From Bdellovibrionales bacterium (GTDB lineage: Bacteria > Bdellovibrionota > Bdellovibrionia > Bdellovibrionales > UBA1609), in contig JAPKGD010000191.1 of the NCBI GenBank assembly GCA_026648125.1, positions 1 through 5,021 on the forward strand: a DNA stretch of 5,021 nt, written 5' to 3'. Under the pieces are notes generated by a model, which saw nothing but the letters and a program-made list of their open reading frames with translations, was not told the origin of the DNA and made no database searches. Below are positions 1 to 5,021 of this stretch, piece by piece. Every line of letters begins with the position of its first letter. The first letter of the stretch is position 1. The position numbers were made by a program, and so were the translations under genes.

Positions 1-360
1 CTTCATCGGCAAAGAGAGCTTCATACTTCGTTGATTAATATGGGACTGAAGTTGATTTCTGAATCGTATCTTGATGTATTTAAAAATAAGTGCCGCGAAG
101 CTTCGGTGACTCATGAAGAACTCTTGTTGGAAGGCAAGAATTACTATGAGATTAGTAAAGAAGTACAGAGAGGCTGTTATGATTTACTTGTTATGGGGGC
201 TTTGGGTTTAGCAGCAGTAGATACTAGCGTAATTGGTAGTGTTTGTGAACGTGTTATCAGGCGTGTCAAAACAGATATTCTTGTGGTGAAAAATAAACGT
301 TTGGAAGGAAAGGTTGTAGTTGCGGTTGATCTGGCTAACCAGTGCGGTATCGAAGGCTAA
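1..360 (+). CDS. Tandem universal stress protein (UspA family), internal fragment, both ends missing
   Basis: The frame is open from the left edge, so the true start lies outside the window; the TTG at 31 and ATG at 40 are internal codons. Codons 66-80 read MG-x2-G-x9-GS style (GALG, nine residues, GS), an exact match to the G-2x-G-9x-G(S/T) nucleotide-binding motif of ATP-binding Usp domains. It is followed by CERVIRRVKTDILVVKN, the usual last helix and strand of the domain. After a short linker, KVVVAVD (codons 104-110) is the first strand of a second Usp domain, where family members continue with Gly-Ser. Here the sequence departs into LANQCGIEG and a stop at 358-360. I infer that the real protein ends around position 330 at a sequence junction, and that the last nine or so codons are not Usp. 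Usp proteins are cytoplasmic stress-response proteins; the specific role is unknown. GC is about 38%, unlike the rest of the window. Confidence 0.75.
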   Translation, partial: LHRQRELHTSLINMGLKLISESYLDVFKNKCREASVTHEELLLEGKNYYEISKEVQRGCYDLLVMGALGLAAVDTSVIGSVCERVIRRVKTDILVVKNKRLEGKVVVAVDLANQCGIEG

Positions 361-1774
361 ATTTGCCCATCTCAAACACTTTGATTTTGAAACTCCTCTC
401 ACCGCTTTGGTGTGGGTCACTTCACTGCTCTCCATCGTTGTCACCTATGTGGTGAGTTACCTTATGCTCGGCCAGCTCGATGCGGGCATGTGGTGGAAGC
501 TTTCGACAATCATCAGCTGCGGAACTATTGCCGCTGCGGTGATCCCCGAAGTCACAAAGGTCTTTACTTCTGCTAAGTCCAAGCACGTCTACGAAGTGGT
601 TGAAGCCTCGAAAGAAGGTGGCGCAAGCCTTAACGTCTTAAGCGGAATTGTTGCTGGAAACTTCAGCGCCTTCTGGAAAGGTATCGTCATCGTTGGCCTT
701 ATGTTTGTCGCCTACGCAACGAGCACTCAAGGTCTTGAAGCTCTTATGATTCACCCGGCCGTTTTTGCCTTCGGTCTTGTGGCCTTTGGTATGCTCGGCA
801 TGGGCCCTGTGACCATCGCGGTCGATTCTTATGGTCCAGTGACCGACAATGCCCAATCGGTTTTCGAGTTGTCGCAGATCGAATCCTTACCAGGGATTTC
901 TAACGAAATTGAAAAAGAGTACGGCTTTAAGCCCAACTTTGAAGAAGGGAAGCTTTACCTCGAAGAAAATGATTCTGCAGGTAACACCTTTAAAGCCACC
1001 GCTAAGCCAGTTCTCATTGGTACTGCGGTGATTGGCGCGACAACGATGATTTTCTCAATCATCCTGCTCCTCGATCTCAAGTTGGATCTCTTGGATCCTA
1101 AGGTTCTCCTCGGCCTGATAACTGGTGGTTCGGTGATTTTCTGGTTTTCGGGTGCATCCACTCAGGCCGTGGTCACTGGCGCTTATCGGGCGGTTGAGTT
1201 TATTAAGGCGAATATTAAGCTTGATGCTTCTGTCAAGAAGGCCTCAATAGCGGATTCCAAACAGGTCGTGAAGATCTGTACTCAATATGCCCAAAAGGGA
1301 ATGATCAATATCTTTGGCGTGGTCTTCTTGTTGACACTTGCCTTTGCATTCTTTGATCCAACCTTCTTTGCAAGCTACTTGATTTCAATCGCCGTTTTCG
1401 GCCTTTTCCAAGCGATGTTTATGGCTAACGCCGGTGGAGCTTGGGATAACGCCAAGAAGTTGGTTGAAGTGGATCTTAAGCAAAAAGGCACAGAGCTCCA
1501 TGCGGCCACTGTTGTGGGCGACACCGTTGGTGACCCCTTCAAAGACACCGCGAGTGTGGCTCTTAACCCAATCATTAAGTTCACCACTCTCTTTGGCCTT
1601 TTGGCAGTTGAAATAGCGGTGAAGATGTCGGGCCACGATGGTCACAATGGGGTGGCTGAAGCCTCTGCGGGCGGCAGCGCGATGACGACAGGAATAGCAG
1701 TCCTCTTGTTGATCGGTGGCTTGTTCTTTGTTTGGAGATCATTCTACGGCATGAGAATTCGCGGCTCAAAGTAG
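320..1774 (+). CDS. hppA: Membrane-bound ion-translocating pyrophosphatase (M-PPase), C-terminal part, 5' truncated
   Basis: M-PPases are integral membrane pumps that couple pyrophosphate hydrolysis to export of H+ or Na+. This frame opens at a TTG at 320 directly after a stop, but homology begins only near 345. About 475 residues remain of a protein that usually has 650-800. The N-terminal helices and the first substrate-binding aspartate motifs (GG-x-TKAADVGADLVGK and the following DNVGD region) are missing. Family motifs present, numbered from 320, are AVDSYGPVTDNA (about 168-178), SAGNTFKA near 222, MANAGGAWDNAKK (from 368) and VVGDTVGDPFKDT (from 398). About ten hydrophobic segments fit the C-terminal helices. 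The GNT-x-K lysine occupies the position known to separate K+-independent (Lys) from K+-dependent (Ala) enzymes, so K+-independence is inferred. The pumped ion cannot be decided without the N-terminal half. The loop near residues 438-450 is rich in Gly and His. A strong terminator follows 28 bases after the stop. Confidence 0.9.
   Translation: MRLIWLTSAVSKAKFAHLKHFDFETPLTALVWVTSLLSIVVTYVVSYLMLGQLDAGMWWKLSTIISCGTIAAAVIPEVTKVFTSAKSKHVYEVVEASKEGGASLNVLSGIVAGNFSAFWKGIVIVGLMFVAYATSTQGLEALMIHPAVFAFGLVAFGMLGMGPVTIAVDSYGPVTDNAQSVFELSQIESLPGISNEIEKEYGFKPNFEEGKLYLEENDSAGNTFKATAKPVLIGTAVIGATTMIFSIILLLDLKLDLLDPKVLLGLITGGSVIFWFSGASTQAVVTGAYRAVEFIKANIKLDASVKKASIADSKQVVKICTQYAQKGMINIFGVVFLLTLAFAFFDPTFFASYLISIAVFGLFQAMFMANAGGAWDNAKKLVEVDLKQKGTELHAATVVGDTVGDPFKDTASVALNPIIKFTTLFGLLAVEIAVKMSGHDGHNGVAEASAGGSAMTTGIAVLLLIGGLFFVWRSFYGMRIRGSK
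328..348. other. Probable chimeric junction A/B (Usp fragment joined to pyrophosphatase fragment)
   Basis: Usp homology in one frame stops after the VVVAVD strand (ending at 330). Pyrophosphatase homology in another frame is recognisable from about 345 (VSKAKFAHLKHFDFETP). GC and codon use change at the same place, from about 38% to about 48%. Both genes are broken within 20 bases of each other. No repeat or mobile element is visible here. Confidence 0.8.
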
Positions 1775-1802
1775 TCGGCGACCCTGCTTAAATGGTCCTA
1801 CG

Positions 1803-1839
1803 AACCCCCAAAGTCAGATGCTTTGGGGGTTTTGTTTTT
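1803..1839 (+). terminator. Rho-independent terminator after hppA
   Basis: The perfect 11-bp stem AACCCCCAAAG (1803-1813) pairs with CTTTGGGGGTT (1821-1831) around a 7-base loop, and is followed by a T-rich run (TTGTTTTT). It lies 28 bases downstream of the hppA stop codon and should separate hppA transcription from msrBA. Confidence 0.92.
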
Positions 1840-1905
1840 CTAGCGATCTAAATTAATTGCGATTCAATGCACTCATTCGCCTGAACTCGTATCCGTTTCT
1901 CATGT

Positions 1906-1933
1906 TTGCAAACCACTTAGGATCAGCTAGTTT
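1906..1933 (+). promoter_or_regulatory. Weak candidate promoter for msrBA
   Basis: A TTGCAA box (1906-1911) and a TAGTTT box (1928-1933), 16 bases apart, lie just upstream of the msrBA Shine-Dalgarno. The -10 match is poor. Because a terminator precedes this gap, some promoter is expected between 1840 and 1945, but this one is only a guess. The rest of 1840-1945 shows no clear operator or RNA element. Confidence 0.2.
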
Positions 1934-1945
1934 AGGGCCAGAAAT

Positions 1946-1950
1946 AGGAG
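1946..1950 (+). promoter_or_regulatory. Shine-Dalgarno of msrBA, favours the ATG at 1957
   Basis: AGGAG abuts an ATG at 1951 with no spacing, which would not work well for initiation, but lies 6 bases from the in-frame ATG at 1957. The spacing therefore selects 1957 as the start. Confidence 0.75.
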
Positions 1951-1956
1951 ATGGGC

Positions 1957-2970
1957 ATGAAAGACAAATCTTGGCGAAACTTTGTAAAGCCGACTCAAGC
2001 CGAACTCAAAGCCATTCTCTCGCCCCTTCAATATGACGTGACTCAAAAAGAAGGCACCGAGCGCTCCTTTAAGAACGAGTTTTGGGACAACAAAGAAGTG
2101 GGACTTTACGTAGATATTGTCTCCGGAGAACCACTCTTTTCTTCAATGGACAAGTACGACTCGGGAACAGGGTGGCCGAGCTTCTTTCGTCCAGTGGACG
2201 AAAACCTTATCGTTGAAAAGACCGATCGCAAACTCTTTAGGACTCGCACCGAAGTGCGCTCGAAAATTGGAGATTCCCATCTCGGACATGTTTTTAAAGA
2301 CGGTCCTGCGCCAACGGGCCTTCGCTATTGCATTAACTCGGCTGCGCTTCGCTTTATTCCCGTGAGCGACCTCGAAAAGGAAGGCTATGGAGAGTATTTA
2401 GCTCTCTTTAGCCAAAACGATTCAGACCAGGCCACAACGAAGTCTACGGATACCTCTTCAGATACTAGTACGAGAATTGCGGGAAATAATGAACTCGCAA
2501 TTCTTGCTGGAGGTTGCTTTTGGGGCATGGAGGACCTCTTAAGAAAACTTCCTGGAGTTCTGGCAACTCAAGTGGGATACACTGGAGGATCTACTCCAAA
2601 TCCGACTTATGAAGTGGTAAAAACGGGTACATCCGGCCACGCCGAAGCCATTCAAGTCACGTTCGATCCAAACCAAATTACTTACGAAGAAATCTTGCGA
2701 TTTTTCTTTCGCATGCACGACCCAACAACGCGAAATCGCCAAGGCAACGACATTGGTTCTCAATACCGGAGTGCCATCTTCTATATGAATGAAGCTCAAC
2801 GCAAAGTCGCCGAGCAAATCAAATCAGAAGTGGATGCTTCGGGGAAATGGCCGAAGCCCATCGTAACCGAGATCGTTGCGGCTCAACCATTTTATTCCGC
2901 CGAAGAATACCACCAGGACTACCTTGAGAAAAATCCCGGTGGATATACCTGCCATTTCATTCGCGATTAA
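1957..2970 (+). CDS. msrBA: Bifunctional methionine sulfoxide reductase, MsrB-MsrA fusion
   Basis: This enzyme repairs oxidised methionine: MsrB reduces the R-sulfoxide and MsrA the S-sulfoxide, normally with thioredoxin as reductant. The 337-residue protein starts at 1957 by Shine-Dalgarno spacing (an ATG at 1951 is in frame). The MsrB domain (about 8-150) shows GWPSFF (72-77), SHLGHVF with His108 and His111, and RYCINSAALRF with catalytic Cys125. A Ser/Thr/Asp-rich linker (about 152-178) follows. The MsrA domain (about 179-337) has GGCFWGME with catalytic Cys187, GYTGG, NPTYE, SGHAE, HDPTTRNRQGND, QYRSAIFY and AEEYHQDYL. Cys332 in GGYTCHF near the C-terminus is a plausible resolving cysteine. 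The MsrB domain lacks the two CxxC zinc motifs and any second cysteine. There is no signal peptide, so the protein is probably cytoplasmic. The order B then A is the reverse of PilB-type A-B fusions. The gene is intact and lies between a terminator and a 122-base gap. Confidence 0.96.
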   Translation: MKDKSWRNFVKPTQAELKAILSPLQYDVTQKEGTERSFKNEFWDNKEVGLYVDIVSGEPLFSSMDKYDSGTGWPSFFRPVDENLIVEKTDRKLFRTRTEVRSKIGDSHLGHVFKDGPAPTGLRYCINSAALRFIPVSDLEKEGYGEYLALFSQNDSDQATTKSTDTSSDTSTRIAGNNELAILAGGCFWGMEDLLRKLPGVLATQVGYTGGSTPNPTYEVVKTGTSGHAEAIQVTFDPNQITYEEILRFFFRMHDPTTRNRQGNDIGSQYRSAIFYMNEAQRKVAEQIKSEVDASGKWPKPIVTEIVAAQPFYSAEEYHQDYLEKNPGGYTCHFIRD

Positions 2971-3080
2971 TTTTGAGCGGACTTGTCCCAATGTGAGAAT
3001 TGCCGCAGTGACTCATGAGAAATGCTTAAACTCCCTGATTCAAGCATCCGATTAGACCTAAGGCTAGCTCTTAGTCGCGA

Positions 3081-3087
3081 AGGGGAG
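3081..3087 (+). promoter_or_regulatory. Shine-Dalgarno of the FeeM-like gene
   Basis: AGGGGAG lies 5 bases before the ATG at 3093. It abuts another ATG at 3088 in a different frame that soon meets a stop, so 3093 is the start. The rest of the 2971-3092 gap shows no convincing terminator or promoter. Confidence 0.75.
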
Positions 3088-3092
3088 ATGCC

Positions 3093-3792
3093 ATGGCGAA
3101 GGGCCATATATACAACGCCTCTCAGCTCATCAGGTTTCCCAATCTGACCCATCCCTTGTTGAGACAGATGGTCCGACTCCCCCCTCTCCCCGCTGGCCTC
3201 ACCGTCGAGGTGGCTGAATCAAAAGAAGATCTCGAGGCGGCCTTTAGACTCTTACACAGCGTTTATGTTGAGATCGGTTTTATGGAATCTCACCCCTCAG
3301 GCATGCGGCTGAACGTCTACAATATGCTTCCTCACACTTCGACGGTCGTTGCCAAAGTTAATGGAGTGGTGGTGGGAACTGTGACAATGGTCAGAGAGAA
3401 TCCCTTGGGCCTTCCTCTTGATGAGTCCATTGACACAACCTTTTACCGAAAACCCGGCTGGCAAATTGCTGAAGTTACGGGCCTTGCGGTGGCTCCTGAG
3501 TGGCGAGGTCAGGGTCAAATCCTATTCCCATTACTCAAGTTTGTTTACGAGTATGCTGTTCGAAATGCCAAAGTGGACGTACTCCAGATCGCCACAGCTC
3601 TTGCGAAGGAAGATTTCTTTCGCGCCCTTTTGTTTTTCGAACCAATTTCTGACAAATCATTTCGTGATCCGCTGATTAACGGGACCACGGTATCGGCTCT
3701 CTACATAGATCTCCATCACGCGAAAATACAGTTTAAGAGGGCCTACGACCAACGACCAGATAAATCAAATTTATTTTCCTACTTTACCTCAA
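3093..3792 (+). CDS. FeeM-like N-acyltransferase (GNAT fold), 3' truncated at a junction
   Basis: The translation from the ATG at 3093 resembles the N-acyl amino acid synthase FeeM family, GNAT-fold enzymes related to autoinducer synthases that move an acyl chain from acyl carrier protein to an amino acid or similar amine. Family-like segments are GLTVEVAESKEDLEAAF (35-51), VYVEIGFMESHPSGMR (57-72), YNMLP (76-80), VVAKVNGVVVGTVTMVREN (85-103), GLPLDE (106-111) and AEVTGLAV (126-133). WRGQGQ (137-142) resembles the GNAT cofactor loop. After about residue 233 (NLFSYFTSK) the sequence turns abruptly GC-rich and the translation becomes Pro/Arg/Gly-rich low-complexity text typical of an out-of-frame reading, so the genuine 3' end is lost. 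The frame has no stop before the window end, and automated calls may fuse it wrongly. In Bdellovibrio-like bacteria such domains can be joined to PilZ domains (from memory); whether that held here cannot be seen. The substrate is unknown, and a generic GNAT acetyltransferase is the alternative. Confidence 0.65.
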
Positions 3793-3800
3793 AAGCCCCG
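3786..3800. other. Probable chimeric junction B/C (FeeM-like fragment joined to high-GC Smr gene)
   Basis: Within a few bases the sequence passes from about 48% GC coding sequence to about 68% GC sequence that stays GC-rich to the window end. The FeeM-like frame loses meaningful protein here, and the Smr protein becomes readable in a different frame directly afterwards. No repeat, insertion sequence or attachment site is visible. Confidence 0.82.
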
Positions 3801-3810
3801 CCGCGCGAGC

Positions 3811-4461
3811 GTGCGCATCACCGACCTGCAGGACCTGGCCGCCGTGGCCCGCCACCTGCACGAGGAAAAGAGCCGCAGGGAGGCCGAAGAAAAGGCCCAG
3901 CGCGAAGCCGCCGCCCGGCGCGAGGCCGAGCGCCACCTCTTCAGCCATGCGGTGGGGCCCATCACCCGGCTGCGCGAGCGCAACCTCGCCCTGCCGCGCC
4001 GCCCGCTGCCGCCTCCCCTGCCGGTGCAGCACCAGCTGGACGAGCAGCGCGCGCTGCAGGAGTCGATCAGCGACGACTTCGATGTGAGCACCCTGCTCGA
4101 CACCGACGACCAGCTCAGCTTTCGCCGCCCCGGCATCGGCGTGGAAGTGACGCAGCGCTTGCGCGCCGGGCACTGGAGCATCCAGCGCCAGCTCGACCTG
4201 CACGGCCTGCGCGTGGACGAGGCGCGCCTGGCCCTGGGCGAATTCATCCGCACCGCCCACAAGAACGGCGTGCGCTGCGTGCGCGTGGTGCATGGCAAGG
4301 GCCTGGGCTCGCCCGGCAAGAGCCCCGTGCTCAAGAGCCGCGTGCAGCGCTGGCTGGTGCAGAAGCACGAGGTGCTGGCCTTCGTGCAGGCACGGCCGGT
4401 GGATGGCGGCGCGGGGGCGATGCTGGTGCTTTTGCAGCCGGTGGGCCTGCGTCAGAGATAG
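3811..4461 (+). CDS. Smr-domain protein (SmrA/SmrB-like putative endonuclease), 5' end uncertain
   Basis: Smr domains are nuclease-like folds; E. coli SmrB cleaves mRNA at collided ribosomes and SmrA is a related endonuclease. From the GTG at 3811 the product has 216 residues. A highly charged, probably helical N-terminus (about 12-40) leads into LFSHAVGPITRLR, then a proline-rich stretch. The Smr domain (about 125-212) has LDLHGL (128-133), DEARLAL, VRVVHGKG with the HGKG signature at 161-164, and GAMLVLL near the end. Both hallmark motifs (DLHG and HGKG) are intact. The length is close to that of short proteobacterial Smr proteins (about 180-220). The frame stays open upstream across the junction, with KPRRAS directly before the GTG and no clear Shine-Dalgarno, so the true start may have been lost with the join. 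The 3' end overlaps the convergent DUF2199 gene by 10 bases. Role in ribosome rescue is inferred from the family only. Confidence 0.88.
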   Translation: MRITDLQDLAAVARHLHEEKSRREAEEKAQREAAARREAERHLFSHAVGPITRLRERNLALPRRPLPPPLPVQHQLDEQRALQESISDDFDVSTLLDTDDQLSFRRPGIGVEVTQRLRAGHWSIQRQLDLHGLRVDEARLALGEFIRTAHKNGVRCVRVVHGKGLGSPGKSPVLKSRVQRWLVQKHEVLAFVQARPVDGGAGAMLVLLQPVGLRQR

Positions 4462-4979
4462 GGCTCCACCAATGCGTGGTGTCGCCGTTCATCCATTCCC
4501 CGCCGCTGCTCCAGCGCCAGCGCGTGCCGCGAGGCTGGAAGCAGGTACACCAGCGGGCGGTGCTGATCCGAGAGTTCGATCCGCACCGACAGGCCTGTCG
4601 TCTTGCGGTAGGCCTTGAGTTCATTGGCCAGCACGCCGTGCTGGGGCGGCACGGTGGCGGCGCCTTCGGTGTCGAAACAGCGCAGGCACAGGTCGTGCGT
4701 CGCCCGGTCCACCTCCACCCACACGCCCCAGCCGAAGTAGTCGTCGCGGTAGGTGAAGGGCACGGGCAGCACGCAGCGGATGAAGTGGCGCGTGTCGTCC
4801 AGGGTGCAGAAGTCTTGGTTGTAGCGGGCGCGGCGGTAGCGCTCCAGGTAGCCCAGCGCGAACACGGCGTCGGGCAGGCCACAGCCGATGTCGGTCAGGA
4901 GCTCGTCGTGCCACTCACCGCAATGGGTGCAGCGGTAGCCAGGGCGGGCGCTTGTCTTGCGGGTTTGGGACTTGGCCAT
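4452..4979 (-). CDS. DUF2199 domain-containing protein
   Basis: This complete 175-residue protein of unknown function matches the DUF2199 pattern. It has a basic N-terminus, then CTHCGEWHDELL (17-28) with the C-x2-CG-x2-H signature, GLPDAVF (34-40), a short helix ending RYNQDFCTLDD (52-62), the strand HFIRCVLPVPF (65-75) and FGWGVWVEVD (82-91). A second C-x2-C (CLRC, 98-101) could pair with the first to bind a metal such as zinc, but this is inference. There is no signal peptide or membrane segment, so it is probably cytoplasmic. The start is supported by a GGGAG Shine-Dalgarno 4 bases upstream. Base composition matches the adjacent Smr gene, so both belong to the same source genome. The two genes are convergent and overlap by 10 bases, and I see no hairpin terminator between them. 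Confidence 0.88.
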   Translation of the reverse strand: MAKSQTRKTSARPGYRCTHCGEWHDELLTDIGCGLPDAVFALGYLERYRRARYNQDFCTLDDTRHFIRCVLPVPFTYRDDYFGWGVWVEVDRATHDLCLRCFDTEGAATVPPQHGVLANELKAYRKTTGLSVRIELSDQHRPLVYLLPASRHALALEQRRGMDERRHHALVEPYL

Positions 4980-4983
4980 GGTG

Positions 4984-4988
4984 CTCCC
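4984..4988 (-). promoter_or_regulatory. Shine-Dalgarno of the DUF2199 gene
   Basis: Read on the minus strand, GGGAG sits 4 bases before the ATG at 4979-4977, supporting that start. Only about 30 bases lie beyond it inside the window, too few to call a promoter. Confidence 0.6.
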
Positions 4989-5021
4989 AGGTGCTTGGTT
5001 GCCAGGCGCGTATCTTGTCCC

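Noticed and set aside
2456..2490. Ser/Thr/Asp-rich stretch in msrBA as a possible repeat or frameshift scar
   Set aside because: It lies in frame between two complete domains and behaves as an ordinary flexible linker.
3000..3028. Possible promoter with TTGCCG box and a 17-base spacer
   Set aside because: The -10 position reads TGCTTA, a poor match; chance occurrence is likely.
3055..3077. Short inverted repeat CTAAG...CTTAG before the FeeM-like gene
   Set aside because: The stem is only 5 bp and does not extend, with no T-run after it, so it is weak both as a terminator and as an operator.
3784..4368. Long minus-strand open frames opposite the Smr gene (181 and 194 codons)
   Set aside because: They are Ala/His/Arg-rich translations typical of antisense frames in GC-rich coding DNA. 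The + strand Smr frame has clear family motifs and explains the region.
4292..4914. Other frames across the DUF2199 gene and the Smr 3' end on both strands
   Set aside because: They give Arg/Pro/Cys/Thr-rich low-complexity text with no family motifs, while the 4979-4452 frame matches DUF2199.
1..5021. CRISPR arrays, tRNA or rRNA genes, insertion sequences, toxin-antitoxin or defence cassettes
   Set aside because: I looked on both strands and saw no repeat-spacer pattern, no tRNA-like arms, and no transposase, nuclease-cassette or toxin motifs. The Smr nuclease-like domain is a housekeeping family.

Overview
The window looks like three unrelated pieces of bacterial DNA joined end to end, not one continuous locus. 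Base composition changes in two sharp steps: about 38% GC over positions 1-300 (counted), about 48% in the lines I sampled between 360 and 3780, and about 68% in the lines I sampled after 3800. Each step falls inside a protein-coding gene and breaks it. I see no insertion sequence, integrase, tRNA, direct repeat or attachment site at either step. A chimeric (misassembled) contig is the simplest reading; recent transfer is much less likely.

Block A (1 to about 330) holds the middle of a tandem universal stress protein. It contains the end of a first Usp domain with a perfect nucleotide-binding motif, then the first strand of a second domain, where the homology stops. The AT-rich codon use and tandem Usp layout resemble anaerobic Desulfobacterota- or Nitrospirota-like bacteria, but this is a weak taxonomic guess.

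Block B (about 345 to about 3790) carries three genes on the + strand. The first is the C-terminal part of a membrane-bound ion-pumping pyrophosphatase, lacking its N-terminal portion, followed by a strong intrinsic terminator. The second is a complete MsrB-MsrA fusion that reduces both stereoisomers of methionine sulfoxide. The third is a FeeM-like (GNAT-fold) acyltransferase cut off at the second junction. The composition and protein style suggest a Bdellovibrio-like bacterium (tentative). The terminator separates the pyrophosphatase from msrBA, and msrBA and the FeeM-like gene each have a good Shine-Dalgarno sequence. Nothing shows that these genes act together.

Block C (about 3795 to 5021) looks betaproteobacterial (Comamonadaceae-like, by GC content and protein style). 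It contains an Smr-domain protein on + and a DUF2199 protein on -, convergent and overlapping by 10 bp.

I find no undescribed multi-gene system. The points worth a second look are the two junctions, the single-cysteine, zinc-less MsrB domain in the fusion, the lysine at the potassium site of the pyrophosphatase, and a stop-free frame that would make software predict a false fusion protein from 3093 to the window end.
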